Position numbers and translations under genes: made by a program. The notes beneath the pieces are model-generated. The model did no database searches and had not been told where the DNA came from. It saw nothing but the letters and a program-made list of their open reading frames with translations. A stretch of DNA of 64,000 nt from Vibrio sp. J1-1 (GTDB taxonomy: Bacteria > Pseudomonadota > Gammaproteobacteria > Enterobacterales > Vibrionaceae). Every line of letters begins with the position of its first letter. Position 1 is the stretch's first letter. The stretch covers positions 62,001 through 126,000 of the forward strand of contig NZ_JAKKCM010000002.1 in assembly GCF_021728395.1 (NCBI RefSeq), given 5' to 3'. Positions 18,056 through 27,341 of this stretch are shown in pieces.

Positions 18056-20425
18056 TTATTTGCTAACTTTACCTAGCTGTAACCAAGTATCGATAACCGT
18101 ATCTGGGTTAAGTGATACTGAGCTGATGCCGTGTTCCATCAACCATTCCGCTAAATCTTCATGGTCAGAAGGACCTTGACCACAAATACCTACGTATTTA
18201 CCTGCTTTGGTTGCAGCGTCGATTGCCATTTTCAGCATGATTTTAACTGCTGCGTTACGCTCATCAAACAGGTGAGCGACATCACCAGAGTCACGGTCCA
18301 GACCAAGCGTTAGCTGAGTCATATCGTTTGAACCGATAGAGAAGCCATCGAAGTACTTCAAGAACTCATCAGCCAGTAGCGCGTTTGACGGTAGCTCACA
18401 CATCATGATGACTTTCAGACCTTGGTCGCCACGACGTAGGTCGAACTTAGCCAATAGGTCAATAACTGACGCTGCTTCGCTTGGAGTACGAACGAATGGG
18501 ATCATGATCTCGACGTTCTTCAGGCCCATTTCGTTACGAACACGTTTGATTGCTTGCGTTTCTAGCTCGAAACAGTCTTCAAACACTGGTGAGATGTAAC
18601 GAGATGCACCACGGAAGCCCAGCATTGGGTTCTCTTCATGTGGTTCGTATGATTTACCACCAACCAAGTTGCTGTATTCGTTCGACTTAAAGTCAGACAT
18701 ACGAACGATGACGCGTTTTGGCCAGAAAGCTGAAGCGATAGTCGCGATGCCTTCTGTCAGCTTGCTTACGTAGAAATCGATAGGATCTTTGTAACCACGG
18801 ATACGCTGTGTGATTTCCGCTTTTAGCTCATCGCTTTGATCGTCAAAGTTCAGTAGCGCTTTCGGGTGAATACCGATCATCTTGTTGATGATGAATTCAA
18901 GACGCGCAAGACCAACACCTTCGTTTGGAATCTGAGCGAAGTCGAATGCACGATCTGGGTTACCCACGTTCATCATTACTTTGGTTGGTAACAATGGCAG
19001 TTCATCGACAGAAGAACGTTTCACTTCAAAATCAAGGTCACCTTGGTAAACGTAACCTGTTTCACCTTCTGCACAAGAAACGGTCACTTCGATACCGTCA
19101 GTCAGTTTGCTGGTTGCATCACCACAACCTACGATAGCCGGGATGCCAAGTTCACGTGCGATGATCGCTGCGTGACAAGTACGGCCGCCACGGTTAGTTA
19201 CGATAGCCGACGCCTTTTTCATTACTGGTTCCCAATCTGGGTCAGTCATGTCAGTAACCAGTACGTCGCCGTCTTTAACCAGTGACATTTGGTCTAGCGA
19301 ATCTACTAAACGTACCTTACCTTTACCGATGCGTTGACCGATCGCACGACCTTCAACTAAAACGTCTGCTTTGTTGTTTAGCTCGTAACGCTCGATAACG
19401 TTCTTCTCGCTTTGAGAGCATACGGTCTCTGGACGAGCCTGAACGATGTAAAGCTTACCGTCGATGCCATCTTTAGCCCACTCAATGTCCATTGGACGTT
19501 TGTAGTGTTTTTCGATGATCATCGCTTGTTTTGCAAGCTCTTTGATTTCTTCGTCGTTTAGAGAGAAAGTGTTGCGCTCTTCATCTGACGTATCAATGAT
19601 GTCTACTTGTTTACCAATCTCTTGGTTGTTTGAGTAGATCATTTTGATTTGTTTAGAACCGAATGTTTTCTTCACGATTGGGTGAGCACCCGCTTCTAAC
19701 ATTGGCTTGTGAACGTAAAACTCATCTGGGTTAACGGCACCCTGAACCACCATTTCACCCAGACCCCAAGACGAAGTGATGAATACCACTTGGTCGAAGC
19801 CAGATTCTGTGTCCAGAGTAAACATTACGCCTGAAGAAGCTTTGTCAGAACGCACCATGCGCTGAATACCTGCTGACAGCGAGATACCACGGTGGTCAAA
19901 ACCTTGGTGTACACGGTAAGAGATAGCGCGGTCATTAAATAGAGAAGCGTAAACGTGCTTCGTTGCTTCCATTACTGCGTCAATACCCTTTACGTTTAGA
20001 AAGGTTTCTTGCTGACCAGCAAAGGATGCATCAGGTAGGTCTTCCGCTGTTGCAGAAGAGCGAACTGCAACTGAAAGTTCAGGGTTACCTTCAACCAATT
20101 CTTGATAGTTTTCACGGATATCTTGTTCAAGATCCGCCGGGAAAGGGGCATCTAAAACCCATTGACGGATGGTTGCGCCTGTCTTACGCAGAGCTTCCAC
20201 ATCCTCAACATCCAGTTCATCGAGTAGTTGGTGAATACGATCATCCAAACCTTCATGGTCCAGAAATTTATTGAACGCGTATGAGGTTGTCGCAAAACCA
20301 TTTGGAACAGAAACGCCAACGTTAGCTAGGTTAGAAACCATTTCACCAAGCGAAGCGTTCTTACCGCCGACTTTGTCGACATCATTCATGGATAGGCCAT
20401 TGAACCAGAGGGTGTTCTTTTGCAT
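18056..20425 (-). CDS. ppsA: Phosphoenolpyruvate synthase (pyruvate, water dikinase)
   Basis: The protein has 789 residues from the ATG with complement at 20423-20425, preceded by GGAG. It makes PEP from pyruvate and ATP in gluconeogenesis. Domains in order are the ATP-grasp PPDK N-terminal domain ([10 protein letters not shown] near residue 20; [20 protein letters not shown]), the phosphohistidine domain ([20 protein letters not shown], His near residue 421), and the PEP-utilising barrel with [10 protein letters not shown] near the C-terminus. It is divergent from ppsR, which encodes its kinase/phosphorylase, a conserved arrangement in proteobacteria. Confidence 0.97.
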   Translation of the reverse strand: MQKNTLWFNGLSMNDVDKVGGKNASLGEMVSNLANVGVSVPNGFATTSYAFNKFLDHEGLDDRIHQLLDELDVEDVEALRKTGATIRQWVLDAPFPADLEQDIRENYQELVEGNPELSVAVRSSATAEDLPDASFAGQQETFLNVKGIDAVMEATKHVYASLFNDRAISYRVHQGFDHRGISLSAGIQRMVRSDKASSGVMFTLDTESGFDQVVFITSSWGLGEMVVQGAVNPDEFYVHKPMLEAGAHPIVKKTFGSKQIKMIYSNNQEIGKQVDIIDTSDEERNTFSLNDEEIKELAKQAMIIEKHYKRPMDIEWAKDGIDGKLYIVQARPETVCSQSEKNVIERYELNNKADVLVEGRAIGQRIGKGKVRLVDSLDQMSLVKDGDVLVTDMTDPDWEPVMKKASAIVTNRGGRTCHAAIIARELGIPAIVGCGDATSKLTDGIEVTVSCAEGETGYVYQGDLDFEVKRSSVDELPLLPTKVMMNVGNPDRAFDFAQIPNEGVGLARLEFIINKMIGIHPKALLNFDDQSDELKAEITQRIRGYKDPIDFYVSKLTEGIATIASAFWPKRVIVRMSDFKSNEYSNLVGGKSYEPHEENPMLGFRGASRYISPVFEDCFELETQAIKRVRNEMGLKNVEIMIPFVRTPSEAASVIDLLAKFDLRRGDQGLKVIMMCELPSNALLADEFLKYFDGFSIGSNDMTQLTLGLDRDSGDVAHLFDERNAAVKIMLKMAIDAATKAGKYVGICGQGPSDHEDLAEWLMEHGISSVSLNPDTVIDTWLQLGKVSK

Positions 20426-20629
20426 GTCTTTCTCCAGAAACATTGCAGCTTTTGTAGGGGGACTTAAGTCAATCTAAACAAATGCTTACTCGTTATTGTC
20501 AGTTAAAATTACTGATGGTGTTGTTATAAATTGTGTAACCAGAGTAATGAGCTACGGCAATCTATGATTCACTATGAGCGACTTTTTCCGCACAATTTTC
20601 GACCATTTACTTGTTCAGGTTGATATCAA

Positions 20630-20645
20630 AGGCAATCGATTACGT
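20630..20645. promoter_or_regulatory. Candidate LacI-family operator in the ppsA-ppsR intergenic region
   Basis: AGGCAATCGATTACGT fits every fixed position of the 16-bp PurR consensus (ANGCAANCGNTTNCNT). Its AATCGATT core is also shared with Cra (FruR) operators, which control ppsA in enteric bacteria. It sits about 205 bases upstream of ppsA and 120 bases upstream of ppsR. The rest of the 340-base gap is AT-rich with no gene that I can see. Confidence 0.45.
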
Positions 20646-20765
20646 TCTTGCTAAAAAAAACTCAACGAATTTTCAAAGCTGTGGGGAACCTAACTGAAAG
20701 CCAAACTGATTTATTAATATTATGTTGACCATCCTACTCAAAATATTTTGAAATATTAAACAAAA

Positions 20766-21599
20766 ATGCAAACAAATACCCAAAGTCGTGATGTATTCTA
20801 TGTTTCTGATGGTACGGCGATAACATGTGAGACATTAGGCCATGTTGTTCTCGGTCAATTTTCATTCATTCCTAATGAAAAAACCTTTCCTTTTGTGGAA
20901 ACACCAGACAAAGGATTGGATGTTGTAAAAGAAATAGAAGCTTCCTATCGTCGAAATGGCGTTAAACCTCTGGTGTTTTTCTCAATAGTTGTGCCACAAA
21001 TACGGGAAATGCTGCACGCTGCCCCGGCTTTCAGTTACGATGTGCTTGAAAGTATTGTGCAAAAGGTTCAGGACGACATTCAGATGGCACCCGCGCCAAA
21101 GTTACAGCGTTCACGAAGTGTGGGGAAAGACTCCGATACCTACTTTGATCGCATTGCTGCAATCGAATATACGCTCGCCCATGATGATGGCATTACATTA
21201 AAAGGTTTGGAGCAGGCAGATATCATTCTTCTGGGTGTATCGCGCAGTGGCAAAACCCCAACCAGCTTATATATGGCAATGCAATTTGGTTTGCGTGTGG
21301 TGAACTACCCGTTTATTGCGGAAGACGTAAAAATGCTGCGTTTATTGCCTGAGTTTGAGGTGCATCGTCATAAGCTATTTGGCTTGACCATAACCCCTGA
21401 ACGTTTGAATGAAATTCGTGAAAATCGTTTATCGGGCAGTGACTACGCCAGTGAAGAGCAGTGTAAGTTGGAGTTGAATACGGTTGAAGCGTTGTTCCGA
21501 AGAGAAGCGATTCCTTATATCAATACCTCCTCGCTTTCGGTTGAGGAAATTTCGACTCGAATTCTGGAAAAGGCCGGAATGAAGCGCCGGTTGGTTTAA
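20766..21599 (+). CDS. ppsR: Phosphoenolpyruvate synthase regulatory protein (PEPS kinase/pyrophosphorylase)
   Basis: The 277-residue DUF299/PF03618 protein uses ADP to phosphorylate PpsA on a Thr and Pi to remove it. The N-terminus reads [20 protein letters not shown], and the P-loop is [15 protein letters not shown] near residues 153-167. The C-terminal part has the [14 protein letters not shown] helix typical of the family. It lies back to back with ppsA. Confidence 0.96.
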   Translation: MQTNTQSRDVFYVSDGTAITCETLGHVVLGQFSFIPNEKTFPFVETPDKGLDVVKEIEASYRRNGVKPLVFFSIVVPQIREMLHAAPAFSYDVLESIVQKVQDDIQMAPAPKLQRSRSVGKDSDTYFDRIAAIEYTLAHDDGITLKGLEQADIILLGVSRSGKTPTSLYMAMQFGLRVVNYPFIAEDVKMLRLLPEFEVHRHKLFGLTITPERLNEIRENRLSGSDYASEEQCKLELNTVEALFRREAIPYINTSSLSVEEISTRILEKAGMKRRLV

Positions 21600-21647
21600 A
21601 AGGAAACCGTTCTAAAACGAAACGGCTTTCAGTCAGGTTTCAAACGA

Positions 21648-21688
21648 TAAAAAAAAGCGGCTTCACCCCGGAACAGATAGAAGCCGCT
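21648..21688 (-). terminator. Rho-independent terminator of the second adenylosuccinate synthetase gene
   Basis: AGCGGCTTC (21656-21664) pairs with GAAGCCGCT (21680-21688), and a run of A at 21648-21656 becomes a U-tail on the - strand. Confidence 0.75.
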
Positions 21689-21713
21689 GCCAAAAGACGT
21701 GTTAAGTCACGTC

Positions 21714-22970
21714 TTAACGCATAATCATTTGCTCACGACCAGGACCAACAGACACCATCTTCACTGGTACACCCATTAGTTCTTCAATACGCAGTACGTA
21801 TTTCTGTGCCGCTACTGGTAGCTCTTCAAACTGACGACATCCTGTGATGTCTTCGCTCCAGCTTTCCATTTTCTCGTAGATTGGTGCCAGTGCCGCCGTT
21901 TGAGGCCAGATTGGGTTTTCGCTGTGGTCGCCTTCGTAGCCAACACAGATTTTAAGATCGTTAAGACCAGTCAGACAGTCTACTTTGGTTAGTGCGATTT
22001 CAGTCGCTGCTTGCAGCTCAACCCCGTTTTTGGTTGCGACTGCGTCAAAGTAACCCATGTCGCGTGGACGGCCTGTTGTCGCGCCGAACTCACCTGCAAG
22101 TTCGCGGAAGGCATCTTGCTCTTCCATTGCAGTAATCAGAGTGCCAGTACCTACTGATGAACTGAATGCTTTCGCCACCGCAATCACACGCTCTGGACGA
22201 AGGGCTGGTAGGCCACTACCGATACCTGCATACATAGAGACAACATTTGAAGACGTTGTCCATGGGTATTCACCGTAAACTAGGTCACGGCCAGCACCAA
22301 GCTGCGCTTCGAATAGCAGTGTCTTGTCTTCTGCTTGCAGCTCTTTAAGTGGAAGCGTTACGTTACAGATCGCATCACGCCAAGGTGCAGATACTTCTAG
22401 TAACCAGTTCGCTAACTCTTCTGCCGTCTGTTCAAACTCAAATGTAGGGTAAAGCGCACGTAGTTGAGGTAGTTTCCAATCCATCATAAATTGAAGACGT
22501 TCAACTAATACTTCTGGTTGCTTTAACCAACCAACAAGAATGCCTTTTTTCATCACACGGTCACCGTACGCAGGTGCAATACCTTGACGAGTAGAACCAT
22601 ATGCTTTGTCGCCTAAACGCTGTTCTTCTAGCGTATCTTCAAGTGCATGTAGAGGTAGACACAGTGTTGCGCGATCAGAAATGCGCATATTCACTTTTAC
22701 GCCCGCTTCTTCAACTTCCGCAATCTCCTGAGACAGCAACGCAGGGCTGATAACCATACCCGGACCTAAAACTGCCAAACAGTCTGGGTTGAATACGCCA
22801 CTTGGAAGCTGGTGTAGCTTAAACGTGCCTAGGTCGTTAACGACGGTGTGACCCGCGTTGTTACCACCTTGGAAACGAATACTCGCAGAAGCTTGCTCTG
22901 CCAAAAAGTCAACGATGCGGCCTTTGCCTTCATCACCCCAGTTTGCACCCACAACAACGATAGACGACAT
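21714..22970 (-). CDS. Divergent second adenylosuccinate synthetase (PurA paralogue)
   Basis: This 418-residue protein has the PurA fold: GDEGKGRIVD (catalytic D13), FQGGNNAGHT (Q34, N38, H41), TSSN, GATTGRPRDMG and TKVDCLTGL. Normal PurA condenses IMP and aspartate with GTP. Several conserved positions differ: the TTGRGIGP loop reads STRQGIAP (residues 126-133), FEGAQGTLLD reads FEAQLGAGRD (220-229, so Gln224 becomes Leu in an ungapped alignment), and GRRRR reads GRPRD (300-304). It is divergent from a LysR gene and away from purine genes. It is probably a paralogue of the housekeeping enzyme, possibly with altered substrate. I therefore give no purA symbol. Confidence 0.8.
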   Translation of the reverse strand: MSSIVVVGANWGDEGKGRIVDFLAEQASASIRFQGGNNAGHTVVNDLGTFKLHQLPSGVFNPDCLAVLGPGMVISPALLSQEIAEVEEAGVKVNMRISDRATLCLPLHALEDTLEEQRLGDKAYGSTRQGIAPAYGDRVMKKGILVGWLKQPEVLVERLQFMMDWKLPQLRALYPTFEFEQTAEELANWLLEVSAPWRDAICNVTLPLKELQAEDKTLLFEAQLGAGRDLVYGEYPWTTSSNVVSMYAGIGSGLPALRPERVIAVAKAFSSSVGTGTLITAMEEQDAFRELAGEFGATTGRPRDMGYFDAVATKNGVELQAATEIALTKVDCLTGLNDLKICVGYEGDHSENPIWPQTAALAPIYEKMESWSEDITGCRQFEELPVAAQKYVLRIEELMGVPVKMVSVGPGREQMIMR

Positions 22971-23077
22971 AATTTGTACTCCAATAACAGACCGAAAAAT
23001 CTTATGTTGTTCGCCTTAATAAGAGAAATTAATTATACTCATTACCTTGATAAGAATTTCATATCGGGTGGTGAGCA

Positions 23078-23944
23078 ATGTTGGATTTGAATTGGTTGAG
23101 GACGTTTGTCACGTTGGCTGAAGTTAAGCATTTCGGTAAAACGGCAACAGAGCTGCATATGACTCAGCCAAATGTAAGCCTGCATATCAAGCAACTTGAG
23201 CAAGCAACACGCACTAAATTAATTGAACGAAACCCTGTACAACTTACTCAAGCTGGAAAGCGGTTGCTGAAAACCGCGCAACACATGCTGAACGAGCTGC
23301 AGATCTGTCAGTCAGATCTTAATGCGATTAATGATCTTACTCAGGGAACACTTTCGATTGCTGCCAGCGATATTGTCTCGCGCTTGTTACTTATCAAGCC
23401 ATTTCAAAAATTCAAAAATGAGTATCCGGGCATCGATTTAGCACTATTTAACACCACTTCATCTCAAGCGGTGGATTTAGTTAAACGTGCTCGTGCAGAT
23501 ATCGGTTTTGTTATTGCTCAAAAAGAGAGTCAACCACTCCACTTTACCCCTCTTACCCAAATTCATTGGTGTGCTTTTGGCGACAATATCTTTAAGTGGC
23601 AAGAAAACAAAAAGGAAAGCCAGACACTGATTCTGCTTGGGCACGATACACGTACCCGTGAACTGATCGATGCTTCTTTGCCGGAACTGAAGCTGCCAAA
23701 GCACCGAGTGATGGAAGTAGGCAGTGTGGAAGCACAAATAGACTGGGCGGAAGCCGGTTTTGGTACCGCGATTGTTCCGGACTTTTCAATTGATCCAAGG
23801 CTGAAGTTAACTAGAGAAGTGATACCGTTGCCAAGCTTCCCTAACACAGACTTTGGCTACATCGTGCGCCAGAATCAGGTGTTATCCAAAGCGGCCAAGC
23901 ATTTGCTGACTTGGGTCGGAGAAAATGTGTCGGTGGTAAGTTGA
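23078..23944 (+). CDS. LysR-family regulator divergent from the PurA paralogue
   Basis: The 288-residue protein starts with the LysR winged helix (LDLNWLRTFVTLAEVKHFGK, then TATELHMTQPNVSLHIKQLE), and about residues 85-285 form the effector domain. GGTGAG lies a few bases before the ATG. The 107-base gap to the PurA-like gene is AT-rich and should hold both promoters, so this protein most likely controls that gene. The subgroup is close to HdfR/YdhB-type regulators; the ligand is unknown. Confidence 0.87.
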   Translation: MLDLNWLRTFVTLAEVKHFGKTATELHMTQPNVSLHIKQLEQATRTKLIERNPVQLTQAGKRLLKTAQHMLNELQICQSDLNAINDLTQGTLSIAASDIVSRLLLIKPFQKFKNEYPGIDLALFNTTSSQAVDLVKRARADIGFVIAQKESQPLHFTPLTQIHWCAFGDNIFKWQENKKESQTLILLGHDTRTRELIDASLPELKLPKHRVMEVGSVEAQIDWAEAGFGTAIVPDFSIDPRLKLTREVIPLPSFPNTDFGYIVRQNQVLSKAAKHLLTWVGENVSVVS

Positions 23945-23993
23945 TCGAGGATCGAAGGTGTGGGGTAAACATGACGGTGAAGGTGATGTTAGA

Positions 23994-24030
23994 AACGCAG
24001 CAGGGGAACATTACCTGTTGCGTTTATTTA
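23994..24030 (+). terminator. Terminator-like hairpin between convergent genes
   Basis: AACGCAGCAGG (23994-24004) pairs with CCTGTTGCGTT (24014-24024) in 11 pairs including one G-U, followed by TTTATTTA. Confidence 0.55.
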
Positions 24031-24043
24031 CTGGTTTAAGCTA

Positions 24044-25414
24044 TCAGTTGTCGCTTACGGTTTCTCTATCTTTCTTATTGACCTGAAAACGCAGTATATG
24101 GGTACGCTCGATAAGAACATAAAGGACAACCCCAGTTACTAGTCCCCAGCTTGCACCATAGACAGCAAGAACAACGCCCATCATTCCGGCAATACCACGT
24201 TCGGTATTGTTGTTGAGCTGCTCTAGTCCTACCATCAGGCAGATGTAACCCGTTAATAGCAGAGTTAACGACAGCGCGATAGGTAATACAGGTTGGAAGA
24301 AACTAACCAGTGGAAGCGCAAAAAGAGCAATAAAACCGGTGATCCAGAATGTACCAGCGCCGCTGTAGATAGAATCCATCGCTTCGCGTCCGTGTTTATA
24401 GCGTTCGGCCATCGTCGCAGCAACCGCTGTCCACAGTGGTCCGGCTAGCCCTGGGTATGGCGCGAAGAAAGCGTGCAAGGCGTTACGAATAGCGGTGACT
24501 AAATGAACACGGTCGATATTGTTTTCAATCACTTCATCGGTACGCAGTTCATCCGCTCGCTGCATCAATGATTGACCTACAATGATGTCCCCGAAGGCAA
24601 TAATGTAAGCAATGACTGCAGTTGGAATAGCCATCAGGAATACATCTAAATCCGGGAAACCAATATTGATTGGTAAGTACTGCCACATTCCGACAAAGTC
24701 TGGTTGAGTGATTCCCCATTGGATATCAGGCATTGGGTATTCACCGACCAAAATGCCCACCGAAATGGCAATGAGCATGCCCGGTACCATGCCGTAATTA
24801 ACGATTTTTTTCGCCAGTGGCACTCTATCAATCAATCCTTTGAAAGAGACTGAGAACATCAAATACAGGCAGACCAAACTACCAATGCTCAGAGAGATAG
24901 GAGTGGCAGCCAGGCGTCCGCCGCTGGAGATCTCTCCCATTATCGCCGCGATCCCGGCACCGATGATGATCCCTGCCTTGAGCGAGTTCGGCACCAGTTT
25001 AACCATGGCGGAGCCTAAACGAGTCACGCCTAGGACTAAGAAGATGATAAATACCAGTAGTTGAAGAGCGAACAGGGCTTGTATCGCTTCTGGCCCCGGC
25101 TTGAAGTCTCCAAGAAACAGTAAAACCACCGGAATACCCGGAGTGATCCAGCCTGGCACAAACGGTACACCTAACATCGCTGGAATCATAAAGCCAATTC
25201 CGCATACCACTACGTAGGCCAGAGCGATGTCATAAGGTAGTCCGAGATATTTCTCTAAAAGGGGGATCATCGCTAAGCTCACTACAAACATAATTAACGC
25301 TTGTAGCATTTCCGCAAATTCCCAGCGGTAGTGAATGAAAGGCAGTCGAATTTTAAAAGGCCCCAGTGGCCAGTATGGTTGTTCGGTTCCCTGCTGTCGT
25401 TTATAAACTTGCAT
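24044..25414 (-). CDS. UraA-fold (NCS2/SLC23-like) permease of unknown substrate
   Basis: The 456-residue protein has about 12-14 hydrophobic segments. LGVPFVPGWITPGIPVVLLF near residues 80-100 and the repeated inverted topology recall NCS2/SulP-fold carriers. The classical QNNGVI nucleobase signature is absent, so a nucleobase substrate is not assured. It lies 110 bases after the acyl-CoA ligase gene on the same strand and has its own strong AAGGA site. The pairing suggests that it imports the acid activated by that ligase, which is inference. Confidence 0.75.
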   Translation of the reverse strand: MQVYKRQQGTEQPYWPLGPFKIRLPFIHYRWEFAEMLQALIMFVVSLAMIPLLEKYLGLPYDIALAYVVVCGIGFMIPAMLGVPFVPGWITPGIPVVLLFLGDFKPGPEAIQALFALQLLVFIIFLVLGVTRLGSAMVKLVPNSLKAGIIIGAGIAAIMGEISSGGRLAATPISLSIGSLVCLYLMFSVSFKGLIDRVPLAKKIVNYGMVPGMLIAISVGILVGEYPMPDIQWGITQPDFVGMWQYLPINIGFPDLDVFLMAIPTAVIAYIIAFGDIIVGQSLMQRADELRTDEVIENNIDRVHLVTAIRNALHAFFAPYPGLAGPLWTAVAATMAERYKHGREAMDSIYSGAGTFWITGFIALFALPLVSFFQPVLPIALSLTLLLTGYICLMVGLEQLNNNTERGIAGMMGVVLAVYGASWGLVTGVVLYVLIERTHILRFQVNKKDRETVSDN

Positions 25415-25524
25415 GGCGTCTTCCTTGTTGACGTGATCGGGGGAGTATTACTTTGCTGTGTTGCAGTAAAAGGTGGGGAAGCAATGCCTCCCGCTTTACT
25501 TATTTATTTAGACTTATTATTTAG

Positions 25525-27144
25525 TTAGATTTCTTTTGCCCAGTCGCGAAGAATGTACTTCTGCACTTTCCCTGTGGACGTTTTGGGTAAGTTGGTGAAG
25601 ACAATGGTCTTCGGAACTTTAAAGCCAGCCAAATGCTCACGGCAGTAATCGAGTATTTCATTTTCACTCGTGAATTTATTTTGCTTAAGCGTGATAAAAG
25701 CACATGGCGACTCGCCCCAGCGTTCATCTGGTTTAGCGACGACGGAAACCTCGAGAATATCGGGATGTTTGTAGAGAACGTCTTCCAGTTCGATGGTGGA
25801 AATGTTTTCTCCGCCTGAGATGATAATGTCTTTAAGGCGGTCCTTGATCTCTATATAGCCGTTAGGGTGGCATACTCCTAAGTCTCCGGTATGGAACCAA
25901 CCACCCTCAAAGGCTTCTGCTGTAGCGACCGGGTTTTTCAGATAGCCTTTCATTACGGTGTTACCTCGCATGAAAACTTCACCGATCGTTTTGCCGTCTT
26001 TGGCGACTGGTTTGAGCGTTTGCGTGTCTGCCACCATGACACCTTCAAGGGTAGGGTAGCGTACGCCCTGACGCGATTTTAGCGTCGCGCGCTCTTCAAG
26101 ACTGAATTCATCCCAGCTTTCGTGCCATGCGCAGACAGTGACAGGCCCATAGACTTCGGTTAAACCATAAACATGGGTAATATTGATGCCCATTTTTTCC
26201 ACATCGCCAATGACTTTTGCTGGTGGCGCTGCGCCAGCAACCATAGCGTTAACCGGGTGATCGATTGCTGCTTTGGCTTCATCGGGCATGTTAACCAGAG
26301 CATTAAGAACAATGGGTGCCCCACATAAGTGGCTGACTTTATGCTCACGGATCAGAGTCAGCACTTTTTGTGGGTCAACTCGGCGAAGGAACACATGTAC
26401 TCCAGCTAAAGCGGTAATGGTCCACGGGTAACACCAGCCGTTACAGTGGAACATCGGCAGGGTCCAGAGGTATACAGGGTGATGCCCCATTGACCAAGTC
26501 ATTTGGTTGCCGAGTGAGTTCAGGTAAGCGCCACGATGATGGTAGACGACTCCCTTGGGGTTACCAGTCGTGCCTGATGTGTAGTTGAGAGAAATCGCCT
26601 GCCATTCGTCTTCTGGCCATTGCCATTCGTAATTAGGATCGCCTTCAGCCAGAAAGGCTTCATAATCGAGATCACTTGTGGCTTCTTCTCCGCCGTACTC
26701 TGGATCGTTGACGTCGATAATAAGTGGCGGATTATCGATCAAAGCCAACGCCTCCGTAATCACAGCATGAAATTCGCGGTCGCAGATAAGTACTTTAGCT
26801 TCGCTATGTTTCAGCATGAAAGCGATGGTTTCGGCATCAAGTCTGACGTTCAGAGTGTTGAGCACCGCCCCGATCATAGGCACACCGAAATGGGCTTCTA
26901 GCATCGCTGGTATATTCGGTAGCATCACTGAAACGGTATCACCTTTGCCGATACCACGACCGGATAAAGCCGAAGCGAGTTGACGGCAGCGTTGATACGT
27001 TTCTGACCAGTTACGGCGAATATTTCCATGAATGACAGCAGGGTAGTCAGGGTAGACGTTTGCAGTTCGCTCCAAAAAGCTCAGTGGAGTGAGGGCAATG
27101 TGATTCACTGCGCAGTGAGTAAGATCGTTATCATAGATTGACAT
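25525..27144 (-). CDS. AMP-forming acyl-CoA synthetase (medium-chain/DmdB-like)
   Basis: The 539-residue ANL-superfamily ligase has the P-loop YTSGTTGNPKGVVYHH near residue 190, VYGLTEVYGP near residue 330, WFHTGDLG near residue 412, KDRLKDIIISGGENIS near 430, and the catalytic Lys in PKTSTGKVQKYILR near the C-terminus. The subfamily includes methylmercaptopropionate-CoA ligase (DmdB) and medium-chain acyl-CoA ligases. Strong AAGGA site. It is divergent from a FixJ-type two-component pair and is probably co-transcribed with the permease downstream. Confidence 0.87.
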   Translation of the reverse strand: MSIYDNDLTHCAVNHIALTPLSFLERTANVYPDYPAVIHGNIRRNWSETYQRCRQLASALSGRGIGKGDTVSVMLPNIPAMLEAHFGVPMIGAVLNTLNVRLDAETIAFMLKHSEAKVLICDREFHAVITEALALIDNPPLIIDVNDPEYGGEEATSDLDYEAFLAEGDPNYEWQWPEDEWQAISLNYTSGTTGNPKGVVYHHRGAYLNSLGNQMTWSMGHHPVYLWTLPMFHCNGWCYPWTITALAGVHVFLRRVDPQKVLTLIREHKVSHLCGAPIVLNALVNMPDEAKAAIDHPVNAMVAGAAPPAKVIGDVEKMGINITHVYGLTEVYGPVTVCAWHESWDEFSLEERATLKSRQGVRYPTLEGVMVADTQTLKPVAKDGKTIGEVFMRGNTVMKGYLKNPVATAEAFEGGWFHTGDLGVCHPNGYIEIKDRLKDIIISGGENISTIELEDVLYKHPDILEVSVVAKPDERWGESPCAFITLKQNKFTSENEILDYCREHLAGFKVPKTIVFTNLPKTSTGKVQKYILRDWAKEI

Positions 27145-27248
27145 TAAAGATCCTTTTTTAGCTGTTGGTGATTCCGTTGTTAGATACTTCCTGTTAACAA
27201 CTCAGTTCTTTAAATTTAATGTTTTATTAACATGTGGTAATTTATAAC

Positions 27249-27302
27249 ATACCTATACGAGTTATAGTAATAGCCTATAGTCTTATAGTATTTATCCTAT
27301 AA
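27249..27302. promoter_or_regulatory. Cluster of CTATA/TATAG repeats in the ligase/kinase divergent promoter region
   Basis: Within 54 bases there are three TATAG and three CTATA words (CCTATACG, TTATAGTAATAG, CCTATAGTCTTATAG, TCCTATAA) in both orientations. This is a plausible binding array for the LuxR-type response regulator encoded next door. Confidence 0.4.
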
Positions 27303-27341
27303 ACCCTTATGCTAGGTACAAAATAGCGTAAGGTTTGAGGG

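Noticed and set aside
21714-22970. PurZ-like (diaminopurine/Z-genome) synthetase
   Set aside because: PurZ enzymes lose the catalytic Asp of GDEGKG; here D13 is kept and there are no phage genes nearby.
23971-24039. 22-codon ORF beginning at an ATG after the LysR gene
   Set aside because: It lies inside the terminator hairpin between two convergent genes and has no conserved features.
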